Assembly (NCBI RefSeq): GCF_024626525.1
Contig: NZ_JANJGU010000012.1
Location: 57,184 to 121,183, forward strand
Length of the DNA: 64,000 bases
Direction of reading: 5' to 3'
DNA from: Lederbergia panacisoli
GTDB taxonomy: Bacteria > Bacillota > Bacilli > Bacillales > Bacillaceae_C
Below the pieces are notes generated by a model, which worked only from the letters and a program-made list of their open reading frames with translations, did no database searches and was not told the DNA's origin. The number at the start of each line of letters is the position of its first letter. Within the stretch, counting starts at the first letter, position 1. Position numbers and translations under genes: made by a program. Shown here in pieces: positions 1 through 8,946 of the stretch.

Positions 1-637
1 CGTTATTTTCTAAATTTCTGAATTCCGCAACCGCAGACGCGTTAACGTCGTTTTCAAGAATGATCGGCAACTGTACCGTGTTTTTTAGATTCTCGATCAT
101 TTCCTCGTAAAAAAAGTCTTGTTCCTTATACTCTTTTGTTTTCATTCTTATCGTCTTTTTTCGAGTATTAATTGCACCGTCAACACCAATCCCAATTCCT
201 AAAACAACGCTATTTGTTTCGGATGCTTTCGCCTTCATCCTGTTTATAATTTTTTCAAGCATCTTTGTAAAATCTTTATGGTAAAAAGGAATTTCCGTTT
301 CAGTCAAATACGCATCAATCACGTTACTATGTAAATTTACAAGTACAGCCGTAATCTTATTTCCAATGATTTCAATGCCAATGGTAACGTAGCTATTTTC
401 AATGAATTGATAAACCGTTCTTTTTCTGCCTAGACCTCCCGACCCTTCGCGGCTTTCGCCAGTCGCTTTCAAAATCCCAACGGTTTCAAAGAAATTAACT
501 ATTTTACTTACAGTCACAAAACTAATCGCTGTTTTTTCGGTAATCTCTACCTTCGCCAGTTCAGGATCATGTAAAAGTATGTCATAAATGATTTTTCGGT
601 TTTCATCCTTTATGTCATTAGGTAAATATGACTTCAT
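1..637 (-). CDS. ROK-family transcriptional repressor (NagC/XylR type), cut by window edge
   Basis: This is the first 212 codons of a gene that runs off the left edge. The protein opens MKSYLPNDIKDENRK and has an N-terminal winged helix-turn-helix (about residues 10-60, with EITEKTAISFVTVSKIVNFFE). A ROK sugar-kinase-like domain follows (VTIGIEIIGNKITAVLVN near residue 85, then VVLGIGIGVDGAI). ROK repressors bind a sugar or sugar phosphate and release DNA. The ATG at 637 has AAGGGG seven bases upstream. Lying downstream of an amino-sugar operon on the same strand, it plausibly controls that operon, but this is inferred from position only. Confidence 0.85.
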   Translation of the reverse strand, partial: MKSYLPNDIKDENRKIIYDILLHDPELAKVEITEKTAISFVTVSKIVNFFETVGILKATGESREGSGGLGRKRTVYQFIENSYVTIGIEIIGNKITAVLVNLHSNVIDAYLTETEIPFYHKDFTKMLEKIINRMKAKASETNSVVLGIGIGVDGAINTRKKTIRMKTKEYKEQDFFYEEMIENLKNTVQLPIILENDVNASAVAEFRNLENN

Positions 638-654
638 TTCGGTACCCCTTACTA

Positions 655-681
655 TTAAACTACATTAATTAATAAACTTAA
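655..681. promoter_or_regulatory. Imperfect palindrome, possible ROK operator
   Basis: A 27-bp AT-rich imperfect palindrome is centred on ATTAATTAAT with TTAA ends. It lies between the predicted -10 box and the start of the ROK repressor gene, where an autoregulatory operator would sit. This is an inference from symmetry and position. Confidence 0.35.
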
Positions 682-701
682 ATAATTAAACCTATTAAAA
701 A

Positions 702-730
702 ATAGTATTACATACTTTTCTGGGTGTCAA
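702..730 (-). promoter_or_regulatory. Predicted sigma-A promoter of the ROK repressor gene
   Basis: On the minus strand TTGACA (725-730) is followed by a 17-bp spacer and TACTAT (702-707). This leaves a leader of about 60 nt before the ATG at 637. The -35 is perfect and the -10 matches 4 of 6. Confidence 0.5.
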
Positions 731-832
731 TTCATATAAGAAGGAATCTGTTTGAACTTCAAAGATTCATCTCTAGGATGGTTCGTGATGAAATTAAAAT
801 TGATTTCATCACGAACCCATAAATCACCCCAC

Positions 833-1700
833 AATTAACGACTATATCAGTGTTTTCGTTCTATTCATCGAGAATGTGAATTTGTATTAACGACTATATC
901 TGTTTCCCTATTTTTAGTCGCGAATTAACAGGGAATTATCGACTAAACCGGTATTTCATTTCTTTTACTCGAGAATTACCACCGAATTATCGACTAAATC
1001 AGTATTTCCATTCTTTTAATCGAGAATTAAACCGGAATTATCGACTAAACCGGTATTTCATTTCTTTTACTCGAGAATTACCACCGAATTATCGACTAAA
1101 TCAGCATTTCCACTCTTTTAATCGAGAATTACCACCGAATTATCGACTAAATCAGTATTTCCACTCTTTTAATCGAGAATTAAACCGGAATTATCGACTA
1201 AACCGGTATTTCCATTCTTTTAATCGAGAATTAAACCGGAATTATCGACTAAACCGGTATTTCATTTCTTTTACTCGAGAATTACCACCGAATTATCGAC
1301 TAAATCAGCATTTCCACTCTTTTAATCGAGAATTAAACCGGAATTATCGACTAAACCGGTATTTCATTTCTTTTACTCGAGAATTACCACCGAATTATCG
1401 ACTAAATCAGTATTTCCATTCTTTTAATCGAGAATTAACCCGGAATTATCGACTAAACCGGTATTTCATTTCTTTTACTCGAGAATTACCACCGAATTAT
1501 CGACTAAATCAGTATTTCCACTCTTTTAATCGAGAATTAAACCGGAATTATGGACTAACCCCGTATCTCTGTTCTTCTAATTGAAAATTACCAACAAATT
1601 TTCGACTAGCCTAGCATTTCCATTCTTCTAATCGAGAATTACCACCGAATTATCAACAAACCTAGCATTTCCATTCTTTTCATCAAACATTAACCAAGAA
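833..1700. repeat. Tandem array of about 17 copies of a 51-bp repeat
   Basis: The unit recurs at exact 51-bp steps: 934, 985, 1036, 1087, 1138, 1189, 1240, 1291, 1342, 1393, 1444, 1495. Decayed copies lie at both ends (833, 885; 1546, 1597, 1648). Two main variants alternate, one with CTAAACCGGTATTTCATTTC and one with CTAAATCAGTATTTCCATTC. Each junction forms an imperfect dyad, TTTAATCGAGAATT against AATTATCGACTAAA, about 12 of 14 paired around ACCGG or ACCACCG. The array ends at the stop codon of nagA and fills the gap to the ROK gene. It contains no gene that I can support. Confidence 0.95.
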
Positions 1701-2849
1701 TTACACATCCGCCGAATAAACAGGCCGCCCCGCTTTATACGTCTGCACCACTTCCACCTGATTTTCCCTCCATCTAAAAACAACCAAGTCGGCTGGTGCA
1801 TTCTTGCTTAGCCCTTGCTTTGTCGGTAGTCCCATAAAAGATGCCGGCCGGATGGATGCCATTTCCCATGCTTCATGCAAGGTCGTTATTCCACTTTTAT
1901 AAAGATGGGCAATTCCTTCCTTTAACATTTGTGCGGAGCCGGCCAAAATGTTTGGATTGTCTTTTGTATGAAGTTTGCCTTCTGGTGTTAAAACTACTTG
2001 CCCGCCAATATGGGTTTCATATTGTCCAGGTTCTAGCCCGCTCAAATATACGGCATCGCTTACTAACATGGCACGCGGACCTTTCACTTTCATTGCAACT
2101 TTTAAAAAGGATTCCGGTAGGTGAAATCCATCGGCAATAAGGCATGTCCATAAATCATCTTGCGCTAATTGCTCCCACATATAATTCGGATGACGGGGCA
2201 GCATTAAGTGAGCGCCATTTCCTAGGTGAGTAGACATCACAGCTCCAGCAGCCACGGCCTCTTTTATTTGTTCAGAAGTGGCTGCAGTGTGTCCAATCGC
2301 AACGATAACGCCGCTCTCCACGCACTTCTCGATAAATTCAACCGCATTCGGCCATTCCGGTGATAATGTAAGTATCCTGATTCGTCCACCCGCTGCATCC
2401 TGCCATCTTTGAAACAACTCCCAATCAGGTGCTTTGACGAAATCTTTTCCGTGCGCTCCTCTAGGTCCGTCCTCCGGCGATATAAACGGCCCTTCAATAT
2501 GGATTCCAGCGATACACGTATCGGTCATTTCATCTTTTTCACAAGCTAGAGCGATTGCTTCTACCGCTTTTTCAATAGCTTCGTCACTATTCGTAATGAT
2601 GGTGGGATAATATGTCGTTACCCCTTCGGTCCATAACGCCTTTGTCATTTGTTCAACAAGGCCTTCTCGGATCGGCAGCGTATTAAAATCATAGCCTTTA
2701 TAGCCATTAATTTGTAAATCAACGAGCCCTGGAGCAATGTAAAAAGGAGATTCGCTCCGTTGATTTAGTTCAATATTCGTTATCATCTCATCTTCAACCG
2801 TGACGGAAATTGCTTCACCTGTAACATAGTGGATTCCTTTAATCATCAT
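1701..2849 (-). CDS. nagA: N-acetylglucosamine-6-phosphate deacetylase-like amidohydrolase
   Basis: The 382-aa amidohydrolase has the normal length for NagA. NagA removes acetate from GlcNAc-6-phosphate to give glucosamine-6-phosphate in the cytoplasm. Diagnostic elements are DLQING (44-49), IHIEGPF with metal-ligand Glu119, GHTAA with His187, STHLGNGAH with His208, and LVSDA with catalytic Asp265. The usual THLFNAM is replaced by THLGNGAH, so the substrate may be a GlcNAc-6-P relative. The ATG overlaps the end of the NagB-like gene by four bases, showing translational coupling. It is the last gene of the minus-strand operon, and its stop touches the 51-bp repeat array. Confidence 0.85.
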   Translation of the reverse strand: MMIKGIHYVTGEAISVTVEDEMITNIELNQRSESPFYIAPGLVDLQINGYKGYDFNTLPIREGLVEQMTKALWTEGVTTYYPTIITNSDEAIEKAVEAIALACEKDEMTDTCIAGIHIEGPFISPEDGPRGAHGKDFVKAPDWELFQRWQDAAGGRIRILTLSPEWPNAVEFIEKCVESGVIVAIGHTAATSEQIKEAVAAGAVMSTHLGNGAHLMLPRHPNYMWEQLAQDDLWTCLIADGFHLPESFLKVAMKVKGPRAMLVSDAVYLSGLEPGQYETHIGGQVVLTPEGKLHTKDNPNILAGSAQMLKEGIAHLYKSGITTLHEAWEMASIRPASFMGLPTKQGLSKNAPADLVVFRWRENQVEVVQTYKAGRPVYSADV

Positions 2850-3607
2850 GATCCACCGTAGGAATCCTTATCTAAATAAAGAATACAATTTGGATGACGG
2901 CGTAAAATCGTAGCCGGATTATCTGTAGAAATTGGACCTTCGAACACACCTCGCACTGCTTGCCTTTTTGTAGGTCCAGGAACGATGCAATATAAATACT
3001 CGCCTGACATCAATGCCGGGATCGTCAGGGTAATGGCATGCGTCGGCACTGCATCAAAGTTTAAAAAACAGCCGTCGTTTACTTGCTGCTGCCGGCAAAC
3101 TTCATCCAATTCCACAATTTTAATCACTTCAGGGTCGTTAAAATCAGCGACGGGAGGATCGTTAAATGCGAGATGCCCATTCTCTCCAATCCCTAAGCAA
3201 ATAATATCGATAGGTTCTTCCTTCATAAGATTTCCGTAACGTGTAAGTTCATCATTCACATTCCCTGAGCTATCCATTAGATGAACTTTTCCCGGTTTCA
3301 CTTCATCAAAAAGGTGATGTTTTAAAAATTCCCCAAAACTTTGAGGTGCGGAAGGCTCCAGTCCAATATATTCATCCATATGAAATGCAATGACACGACT
3401 CCAATCAATGCTCGCATCCTCCTTCAACGCATCAAAAAATTCACTTTGCGAAGGAGCCGCTGCAAAAACCATGCGAATCGTTTCCTTATTTTTCAATAGT
3501 TCTTTTATTTTTGCCGAAACTTGCAACGCTGCTGCTTTCCCCAAATCCGCCCGGCTCTCATACACCTGAACGACTAAATTTCCCACTTGTTCCTCAAGCT
3601 TACTCAT
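2846..3607 (-). CDS. NagB-like glucosamine-6-phosphate deaminase/isomerase, divergent
   Basis: A 253-aa member of the NagB/6-phosphogluconolactonase fold. NagB converts glucosamine-6-P to fructose-6-P and ammonia. It keeps HMDEYIGL (Asp78/Glu79), GIGENGHLAFNDP (His145) and a GPTK lid segment. The phosphate-binding ATGSTP loop of true NagB is replaced by AAAPSQ (49-54). The change suggests altered phosphate binding or an unphosphorylated or isomeric substrate. It overlaps both neighbours by four bases, so it belongs to a tightly coupled operon with NagA and an isomerase. The deaminase class is firm; the exact substrate is not. Confidence 0.75.
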   Translation of the reverse strand: MSKLEEQVGNLVVQVYESRADLGKAAALQVSAKIKELLKNKETIRMVFAAAPSQSEFFDALKEDASIDWSRVIAFHMDEYIGLEPSAPQSFGEFLKHHLFDEVKPGKVHLMDSSGNVNDELTRYGNLMKEEPIDIICLGIGENGHLAFNDPPVADFNDPEVIKIVELDEVCRQQQVNDGCFLNFDAVPTHAITLTIPALMSGEYLYCIVPGPTKRQAVRGVFEGPISTDNPATILRRHPNCILYLDKDSYGGS

Positions 3608-4461
3608 ATTTTACCCTCGACTCCCAATATATTTTGCAAGCCTTTCAATGTCATCCCGGTCCCATCTTTTGCTGTTCCACCTTCTGGGATATAATGCGTT
3701 TCAATCGTAAAAAGTCCTTCATATCCATCATCTTCTAGTGCTTGTAGCTGATCGATAAAAGGTACCATTCCTTCCCCGATTGGAACACATTTATCAACGA
3801 AAGCATCTTTTAAATGAACATGGCCGATCAAACCTTTTACCCTATCATATCCTTCTGGAAAAGCAGATCGTCCACCATATTCTTCATTCCCCGGATCCCA
3901 TAAGACCTTTAAATTCGGTGAATCTACCTGCTGAACGAAATGAGCAACTTCAGATGCGTAGCCGCCATTACATGAATTTTCGTTTTCTAGTAATAATAAA
4001 GCATCGTGTTCCGCAGCCGCAGTAGCAGCCTTTTTCAAATATCCGATAATCTCTTCTTCATAATCTGAAGGATTTTGTTCTCTCCAGAAGGAAAAAATTC
4101 TAATTTTATCAGCCTTTAATCGCTTACAAATCTCTATCACTCTTTCTAGTTTTAAAAAGTGATGTTCAACACTTTCTTCTTCCTGTCCGAACGTGTCCCC
4201 GGAGGCAACCGCTCTTGAAGGATTGAGTGCACATTTAAAAATTGGTGAAGCGACGGCCGAAACATACAATCCTCTTTTTTCAACTTCAAAAAGCAATTGA
4301 TCTAATTCCTGATCCGAAAAATCAGCGATATTTTTCCCACCGACCATCCGAATTTCTACATGTGTCATACCATTACATTCCGCCCAATCCAACGCTTCCG
4401 CAAAGTCTTGAGACACCTCGTCTGTTAATACTCCTAATCTATCAAAAATCAAATCGACCAC
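3604..4461 (-). CDS. Sugar phosphate isomerase/epimerase (xylose-isomerase-like TIM barrel)
   Basis: A 285-aa AP_endonuc_2-fold protein of the IolE/IolI/DTE kind. Likely divalent-metal ligands are Glu159 (LLLLENEN), Asp189 (VLWDPGN), His214/His216 (IGHVHLKDA) and Glu254 (FTIETHY). Such enzymes move a keto group or epimerise a sugar carbon, often acting on the product of a Gfo/Idh dehydrogenase. Two Gfo/Idh genes lie just upstream on the same strand and the NagB-like gene overlaps its stop by four bases. This fits an oxidation-isomerisation-deamination route for an amino sugar, which is inferred. Confidence 0.8.
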   Translation of the reverse strand: MVDLIFDRLGVLTDEVSQDFAEALDWAECNGMTHVEIRMVGGKNIADFSDQELDQLLFEVEKRGLYVSAVASPIFKCALNPSRAVASGDTFGQEEESVEHHFLKLERVIEICKRLKADKIRIFSFWREQNPSDYEEEIIGYLKKAATAAAEHDALLLLENENSCNGGYASEVAHFVQQVDSPNLKVLWDPGNEEYGGRSAFPEGYDRVKGLIGHVHLKDAFVDKCVPIGEGMVPFIDQLQALEDDGYEGLFTIETHYIPEGGTAKDGTGMTLKGLQNILGVEGKI

Positions 4462-4464
4462 TCC

Positions 4465-5334
4465 TTATAATGTCACCGTTTTTCCCGTTTCGCGACTTTC
4501 TGTTGCCGCCTCTAAAAACCTAGTAATCTCCAATGTCTCTAAGTTGTTAATCGGAGATACTCCAGATTTGAAAAATACAATGATTTCCTCTAAAAGAGAC
4601 GCATAATACGGTTTTTCATCGGCATCTACATTAACAAATTGCGTACCTGTTTCACGATGAATCAACGCTCCGAATGAATGATTGCCTTTTCGGTTTCCAC
4701 GGATACTTCCAATGCGCCCATCTTTCCATTCCCCTACAATCAGATCATGATCTTCATTTTTCGTAGCCGTAACTTTCGCGCAACCTGCACCAAACACGCG
4801 ATAAAGCATTTCAACCGTATGAATGCCATACCAAAACAAGCCGTGAGTGGGCTCCATTGCTAACGGTCCATAACAGTCAACGCCATAAATGGCGCCGCTT
4901 TTAGTGAGCGCTTTAGACAACCCATCGGAGTATCTAAGCGAGGAACAACTCATTACAGGTGTCCCAAATTGCTCAGCTAATCGAAAAATCTCTCTCGCAT
5001 CCTCTGATGAAGTCGCAAACGGTTTATCAATAAACGTTGGCTTTCTAAACGATGCAATTTTACTAAATTGTTCAAGATGAACACGGCCATCCACAGACTC
5101 TAGCAATATCGCATCACATTCTTCCGCAACCTCTTCAGGAGACTGAACGATTTTAATGCCCTGATTACGAACTTCCGTTGTAAACCCTTCCACACGAGTG
5201 TAACTAAATTCCATATCGCTAGACCCGCCCGGGAACGCAACGACAACTTCCCCTCCTGGGACATCGTGTTCATTTAGCAGCTTTGTAAAAGCAATCACAT
5301 GTGATGTATCCAACCCAATCATTCCGATCTTCAC
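4465..5334 (-). CDS. Gfo/Idh/MocA-family NAD(P)-dependent oxidoreductase, short form
   Basis: This 289-aa protein begins MKIGMIGLDTSHV, a variant Rossmann start in which the usual GxGxxG is GLDTSH. The FIDKPFA motif at about residue 102 is the family's EKP-type lysine/proline site near the nicotinamide. The C-terminal alpha/beta domain (from about residue 125) is shorter than in 340-aa relatives. It likely oxidises or reduces a sugar ring carbon. Three bases separate it from the isomerase downstream and 15 bases from the second Gfo/Idh gene upstream. Two tandem dehydrogenases could act on the same substrate or form a hetero-oligomer. Confidence 0.75.
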   Translation of the reverse strand: MKIGMIGLDTSHVIAFTKLLNEHDVPGGEVVVAFPGGSSDMEFSYTRVEGFTTEVRNQGIKIVQSPEEVAEECDAILLESVDGRVHLEQFSKIASFRKPTFIDKPFATSSEDAREIFRLAEQFGTPVMSCSSLRYSDGLSKALTKSGAIYGVDCYGPLAMEPTHGLFWYGIHTVEMLYRVFGAGCAKVTATKNEDHDLIVGEWKDGRIGSIRGNRKGNHSFGALIHRETGTQFVNVDADEKPYYASLLEEIIVFFKSGVSPINNLETLEITRFLEAATESRETGKTVTL

Positions 5335-5349
5335 TCAACCATCCTCCTT

Positions 5350-6381
5350 TTAAACATTCACTTTTACTTCTTTTCCTGTTCTCGAAGATTCATAGATCGC
5401 AAGTATCAAATCAACTGCCTTTCTCGCTTCTTCTCCAGAAACAAGAGGTTCACGATCCTCACGAACAGACTGAATGATATCCTCAACAAAAGCATAATGC
5501 CCTTCATCCGAAATAGCCTTCGGATCACTGCCCCCGCCTTCACTATTTCCAACCTGAGGGATTGTTTCATCCCCATCAAGGAACTTCCATTCTTTAAAAC
5601 CGCTATCCGCAAAAATTATCGAACCATGTTCCCCATGTATTTCAAATCTTGTCTCCTGCCCCGGGTAAACAGACGTTGTGCCTTGAATGACTCCGAATGC
5701 TCCATTTTTATATTTAACAGCGATTACAGCAGTGTCTTCGACTTCAATATTTCTGACTAACGGTGCAGTATAGGCAAAAACAGACTCAACATCTCCGACC
5801 ATCCACTGAATAAGGTCAATTCCGTGCACCCCTTGATTCATCAACGCACCACCGCCATCCAACTCCCAAGTACCTCTCCACCCAGCACTTTCGTAATACT
5901 CCGGACTGCGATAATATTTTAAATAAGCATCCCCTAAGACAAGTTTCCCTAATTTCCCGTCCTGAATGGCTTTACGCGTGATGATCGCTGCATCCAACGT
6001 CCTTCTTTGGTATACACAACCCAATTTCACCTTATTGTCTTTACAAACCTCAATCATTTCAGTCATTTTGTCGCGTGTAATATCTAAAGGCTTTTCACAT
6101 AATACATGTATTCCCGCTCTTGCCGCAGCAATCGTTACATCCGCATGGAGCCCGCTCGGTACACAGACGGATACGATATCAATCTCTTCTTTTTTAAACA
6201 TTTCTTCATAATCGGTATACGTTTTCAAAACTCCATATTCAGCAGCCAGCTTTTCCGCCTTCTCGATTCCAGTATCACAAATCGCCACTAATTCAGCTTC
6301 ACTGTTCGCACTAATTGCTTTTGCATGAAAGGCAGAAATTATACCAGCACCTACAATCGCGAATTTCATTTTGTTTGTCAT
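5350..6381 (-). CDS. Gfo/Idh/MocA-family oxidoreductase
   Basis: A 343-aa protein with the full two-domain Gfo/Idh layout. The Rossmann fold starts MKFAIVGAGIISAFHAKAI, CEKPLDI lies near residue 96, and the C-terminal sheet domain contains GGALMNQGVHGIDLIQWMVG with the typical active-site D/H pair. I chose the ATG at 6381 because GAGGAG stands at the right distance, whereas an in-frame GTG at 6390 falls inside that ribosome site. It is probably the first gene of the five-gene operon, because a terminator separates it from the MFS gene upstream. Substrate unknown; the context points to an amino sugar. Confidence 0.85.
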   Translation of the reverse strand: MTNKMKFAIVGAGIISAFHAKAISANSEAELVAICDTGIEKAEKLAAEYGVLKTYTDYEEMFKKEEIDIVSVCVPSGLHADVTIAAARAGIHVLCEKPLDITRDKMTEMIEVCKDNKVKLGCVYQRRTLDAAIITRKAIQDGKLGKLVLGDAYLKYYRSPEYYESAGWRGTWELDGGGALMNQGVHGIDLIQWMVGDVESVFAYTAPLVRNIEVEDTAVIAVKYKNGAFGVIQGTTSVYPGQETRFEIHGEHGSIIFADSGFKEWKFLDGDETIPQVGNSEGGGSDPKAISDEGHYAFVEDIIQSVREDREPLVSGEEARKAVDLILAIYESSRTGKEVKVNV

Positions 6382-6474
6382 CGGATACACTCCTCAATCT
6401 TTTTAAAAATTACCTCATAATAAGACATTCTATGTTAGGAATTAATCTCCTCTTTTATTTTTTATATGTACTTT

Positions 6475-6520
6475 TAAAAAAAAGAAGGAGACTGACCCAA
6501 ATACTAAGTCAGTCCCCTTG
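6475..6520 (-). terminator. Rho-independent terminator after the MFS gene
   Basis: An AAGGGGACTGAC / GTCAGTCTCCTT stem with a short AT loop is followed on the minus strand by a T-rich run. It starts about seven bases after the MFS stop codon, splitting the transporter from the dehydrogenase operon. Confidence 0.85.
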
Positions 6521-6526
6521 TCACCT

Positions 6527-7690
6527 TCATTCAGCCATTTCAGTTGAATGTGGATTTTTTATATTAAAATAAACTAAGCCCGCAATGCCAATTAAAGTAG
6601 AAGCAGCCATAAGGAAGTATAAAGTGGAGCCTCCGAATGTTTCAAAGATAAACCCACCTGCAAAGGAACCAATAATTCCTGTCACGCCAAACACAATGAT
6701 CATAAAAGCCATATGACCCGTTGCTTGCATTTCTACCGGAAGCCGTTTATACAAATACTCAATCGCTCCCATAAATAAAATCACATAACAAACGCCATGT
6801 AAGGACTGGATGAAGAGAAGGAGGACCGGACTGGAAATAAAGCCAATGACGATCCAACGACCCATATATAGAAATCCAGCAAGGATGATATAGTGGATTG
6901 GTTTTTGGGAACGGAACCAAAGAGTTGCGGTCAAAAACATAATCGCTTCACTCGATACAGCTATAAACCACAACCAACCAACGAGTGTCTCATCTCCGCC
7001 AATATCAAATAAATACAAGCTAATAAAGCTGTCATTCATACGATGGGTTAAGGTAATAAACGAAACAAAAAAGAAAAAAAGCAATAAGGTCGGGTTTTTG
7101 AAAAAGGCACCCATCTTTTTGAAATCCATTTTTTCTGTTCCCGTTTTTGCATCTGTCAGCCCCAAGCTTAATAAAAACAGCATAACTCCTATGAAAATCA
7201 TTGGAAAAGCAAGGTATTGAATTCCTACTTTGGCAAATAAGAATCCGCTCATTAGAGAAATTAAAGCAAACCCGATGGCAGCCCATGAACGAATCGAGCC
7301 GAAAGACACGCCGTTCTGGTCCGCAAGCCGTTTCGTTAAGTTTTCTGATAAGGGAAAAAGGGCATTATAAAAAAGAAAAAAGAATGACCCAGCAATAAAA
7401 ATCCAGCCAATATGGGAGAGCTGAAAAATCCACACAAGACCAAGAACACTCCCAAGGACAACAACAATCACGATCTTTTTTACCGTTTTGTATTTATCGC
7501 TGATCAGTCCCCAAAACGGCTGGCCAATAAGACCGGCAAAAGTACCAAGCGCCAGAAACATTCCAATTTCAGAAGTAGTTAATCCCAAGTTCTTAAAATA
7601 AAGCGGTAAATAGCTGATGACAAAGGTATTCATCGACCCAACTAAAAATAAAAATGCTTTTAATTTCCAAAATAACGGTTTTTGATTCAT
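6527..7690 (-). CDS. MFS sugar transporter (LacY/MFS_1-like, 12 TM)
   Basis: The 387-aa hydrophobic protein has about twelve membrane helices. The MFS motif between helices 2 and 3 appears as GLISDKYKTVKK (about residues 60-71). SIRSWAAIGFALISL in the middle is typical of the LacY-like/3-phenylpropionate-permease (MFS_1_like) group. It probably imports the sugar, glycoside or amino-sugar processed by the operon that follows on the same strand. A terminator separates it from that operon, so the transporter may have its own expression level. The substrate cannot be read from the sequence. Confidence 0.75.
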   Translation of the reverse strand: MNQKPLFWKLKAFLFLVGSMNTFVISYLPLYFKNLGLTTSEIGMFLALGTFAGLIGQPFWGLISDKYKTVKKIVIVVVLGSVLGLVWIFQLSHIGWIFIAGSFFFLFYNALFPLSENLTKRLADQNGVSFGSIRSWAAIGFALISLMSGFLFAKVGIQYLAFPMIFIGVMLFLLSLGLTDAKTGTEKMDFKKMGAFFKNPTLLLFFFFVSFITLTHRMNDSFISLYLFDIGGDETLVGWLWFIAVSSEAIMFLTATLWFRSQKPIHYIILAGFLYMGRWIVIGFISSPVLLLFIQSLHGVCYVILFMGAIEYLYKRLPVEMQATGHMAFMIIVFGVTGIIGSFAGGFIFETFGGSTLYFLMAASTLIGIAGLVYFNIKNPHSTEMAE

Positions 7691-8057
7691 GTGTACGCTT
7701 CCTTTTCTATGATGATTCTACTTGGTGAAAATACGTCCAATCCAAAAAAGACCTTTTTCCTTGAAAAGAGAATAAACCCGTTTCAATTAAAGTGTTAATC
7801 TATTAATCACGTTGAACTGAATGGTGTCTTAATTCCCAATCCGGCAAAACAAAAAAGCTGACATTCAGCTTTTTTCAATTCAGCAGTTTTCATTCTTATT
7901 ATTTTTGTAAACTTTAGTGACTCTTCACGAAAAAGCGCCATCATCATAGATTTTACACTGAATGTTCGAAATAGGCTATTTTATACATACTTTATAGGTA
8001 GAGTCTATATAAATTCGTTTCAATAAACCAAAATAAGGAAGGAAGAACGTAAATAAA
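7691..8057. promoter_or_regulatory. Divergent intergenic region with an internal hairpin
   Basis: A 367-bp AT-rich region separates the MFS gene (minus) from the GDPD gene (plus) and must carry both promoters. An 11-bp perfect stem, AAAAAAGCTGA / TCAGCTTTTTT, lies at 7851-7875 with A and T runs on both sides, so it could terminate either way. GGAAGGAAG just before 8058 is the GDPD ribosome site. I see no convincing cre site. Confidence 0.5.
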
Positions 8058-8789
8058 ATGATAGAACAACTTCAAACCGAATCTAATCTAATCATAGCGG
8101 CTCATCGCGGCTTCAGTTCTAAATATCCTGAAAATACGTTAATGGCCTTTCAAAAAGCAGTGGATGTTGGAGTGGATATGATTGAGTTTGATCTCCGGCT
8201 ATCTAAAGACAATGAAGTCGTCATCATCCATGACCGGACGGTGGATAGGACAACGAATGGTTCGGGAAAAGTAAGTGAGTTTACGTTAAAAGAATTAAAA
8301 GAATTGGATGCTGGTCTTGGACAAAAAATCCCCTCGCTTGAGGAATTTTGCGAACTGCTTCATCCATATTCCGAATTACTTTTTAATGTTGAAATCAAAC
8401 GTGGCTATAAGGCAATCGAAGTTGCTGACCGCGCAATCGAGATTCTAAAAAAGTTTAATTTCCTTGATAGATGTGTATTTACAAGCTTCGATGCAAATAT
8501 AGTTGCGCATCTTCATGATAAATATCAGTTAAAAACACAAGGGTTTCCGCGCGAGCAAATGTCCAATTATATCCCAGGCGAAGAAGGGACCTTTTCCAAA
8601 TTGTGGGCAATTGGGATTGATATGAACATATTGAATCCTAAGATTGTGCAAGATTACAAGAAAAAAGGAAAACTGGCATGGTGCTTTTGTCCAGACGATA
8701 CGGATCAAGTTAAATATTCATTGGATTGCGGCGTAACCTTGATGACATGCAATAATCCATTACCGGCGTTACAGTACGTTGGACGATAA
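8058..8789 (+). CDS. Glycerophosphodiester phosphodiesterase (GDPD)
   Basis: A 243-aa single-domain GDPD, normal length for a cytoplasmic member (UgpQ/YqiK type). These enzymes split glycerophosphodiesters such as glycerophosphocholine to glycerol-3-phosphate and an alcohol. Catalytic signatures are AHRGFSSKYPENT (His15, Arg16; metal Glu), IEFDLRLSKDNEVVIIHD (Glu and Asp metal ligands, second catalytic His) and NVEIKRG. There is no signal peptide. It stands alone on the plus strand between divergent and convergent genes. A second GDPD lies at about 29.3 kb in a different subgroup. Confidence 0.9.
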   Translation: MIEQLQTESNLIIAAHRGFSSKYPENTLMAFQKAVDVGVDMIEFDLRLSKDNEVVIIHDRTVDRTTNGSGKVSEFTLKELKELDAGLGQKIPSLEEFCELLHPYSELLFNVEIKRGYKAIEVADRAIEILKKFNFLDRCVFTSFDANIVAHLHDKYQLKTQGFPREQMSNYIPGEEGTFSKLWAIGIDMNILNPKIVQDYKKKGKLAWCFCPDDTDQVKYSLDCGVTLMTCNNPLPALQYVGR

Positions 8790-8827
8790 AAAATGTATTT
8801 TTTTTAAAAAAAGCGCTGGTAACACTT

Positions 8828-8875
8828 CTCCCTGCAACTGTTGCAGGGAGGGGGATACCGTCCCGTACGATCCCT
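8828..8875 (+). terminator. Hairpin(s) after GDPD, possible terminator
   Basis: A perfect 11-bp dyad, CTCCCTGCAAC / GTTGCAGGGAG, lies at 8828-8850. It overlaps the left arm of a second possible stem, GGAGGGGGAT with ATCCCTCC, followed by TTTATTT. The two stems cannot form together. The simplest reading is a terminator for the GDPD gene. Confidence 0.45.
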
Positions 8876-8946
8876 CCTTTATTTCACGAATATTTTTTAT
8901 GTTCATGGATTTCTTAGGGGAAGAACGAATTCTATTTATGTACAAT

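Noticed and set aside
833..1700. CRISPR array
   Set aside because: The 51-bp units are contiguous with no unique spacers, and no cas genes are nearby.
7850..7875. cre or operator site in the divergent MFS/GDPD region
   Set aside because: The only strong symmetry is a terminator-like stem with A/T tails; no cre consensus match was found.
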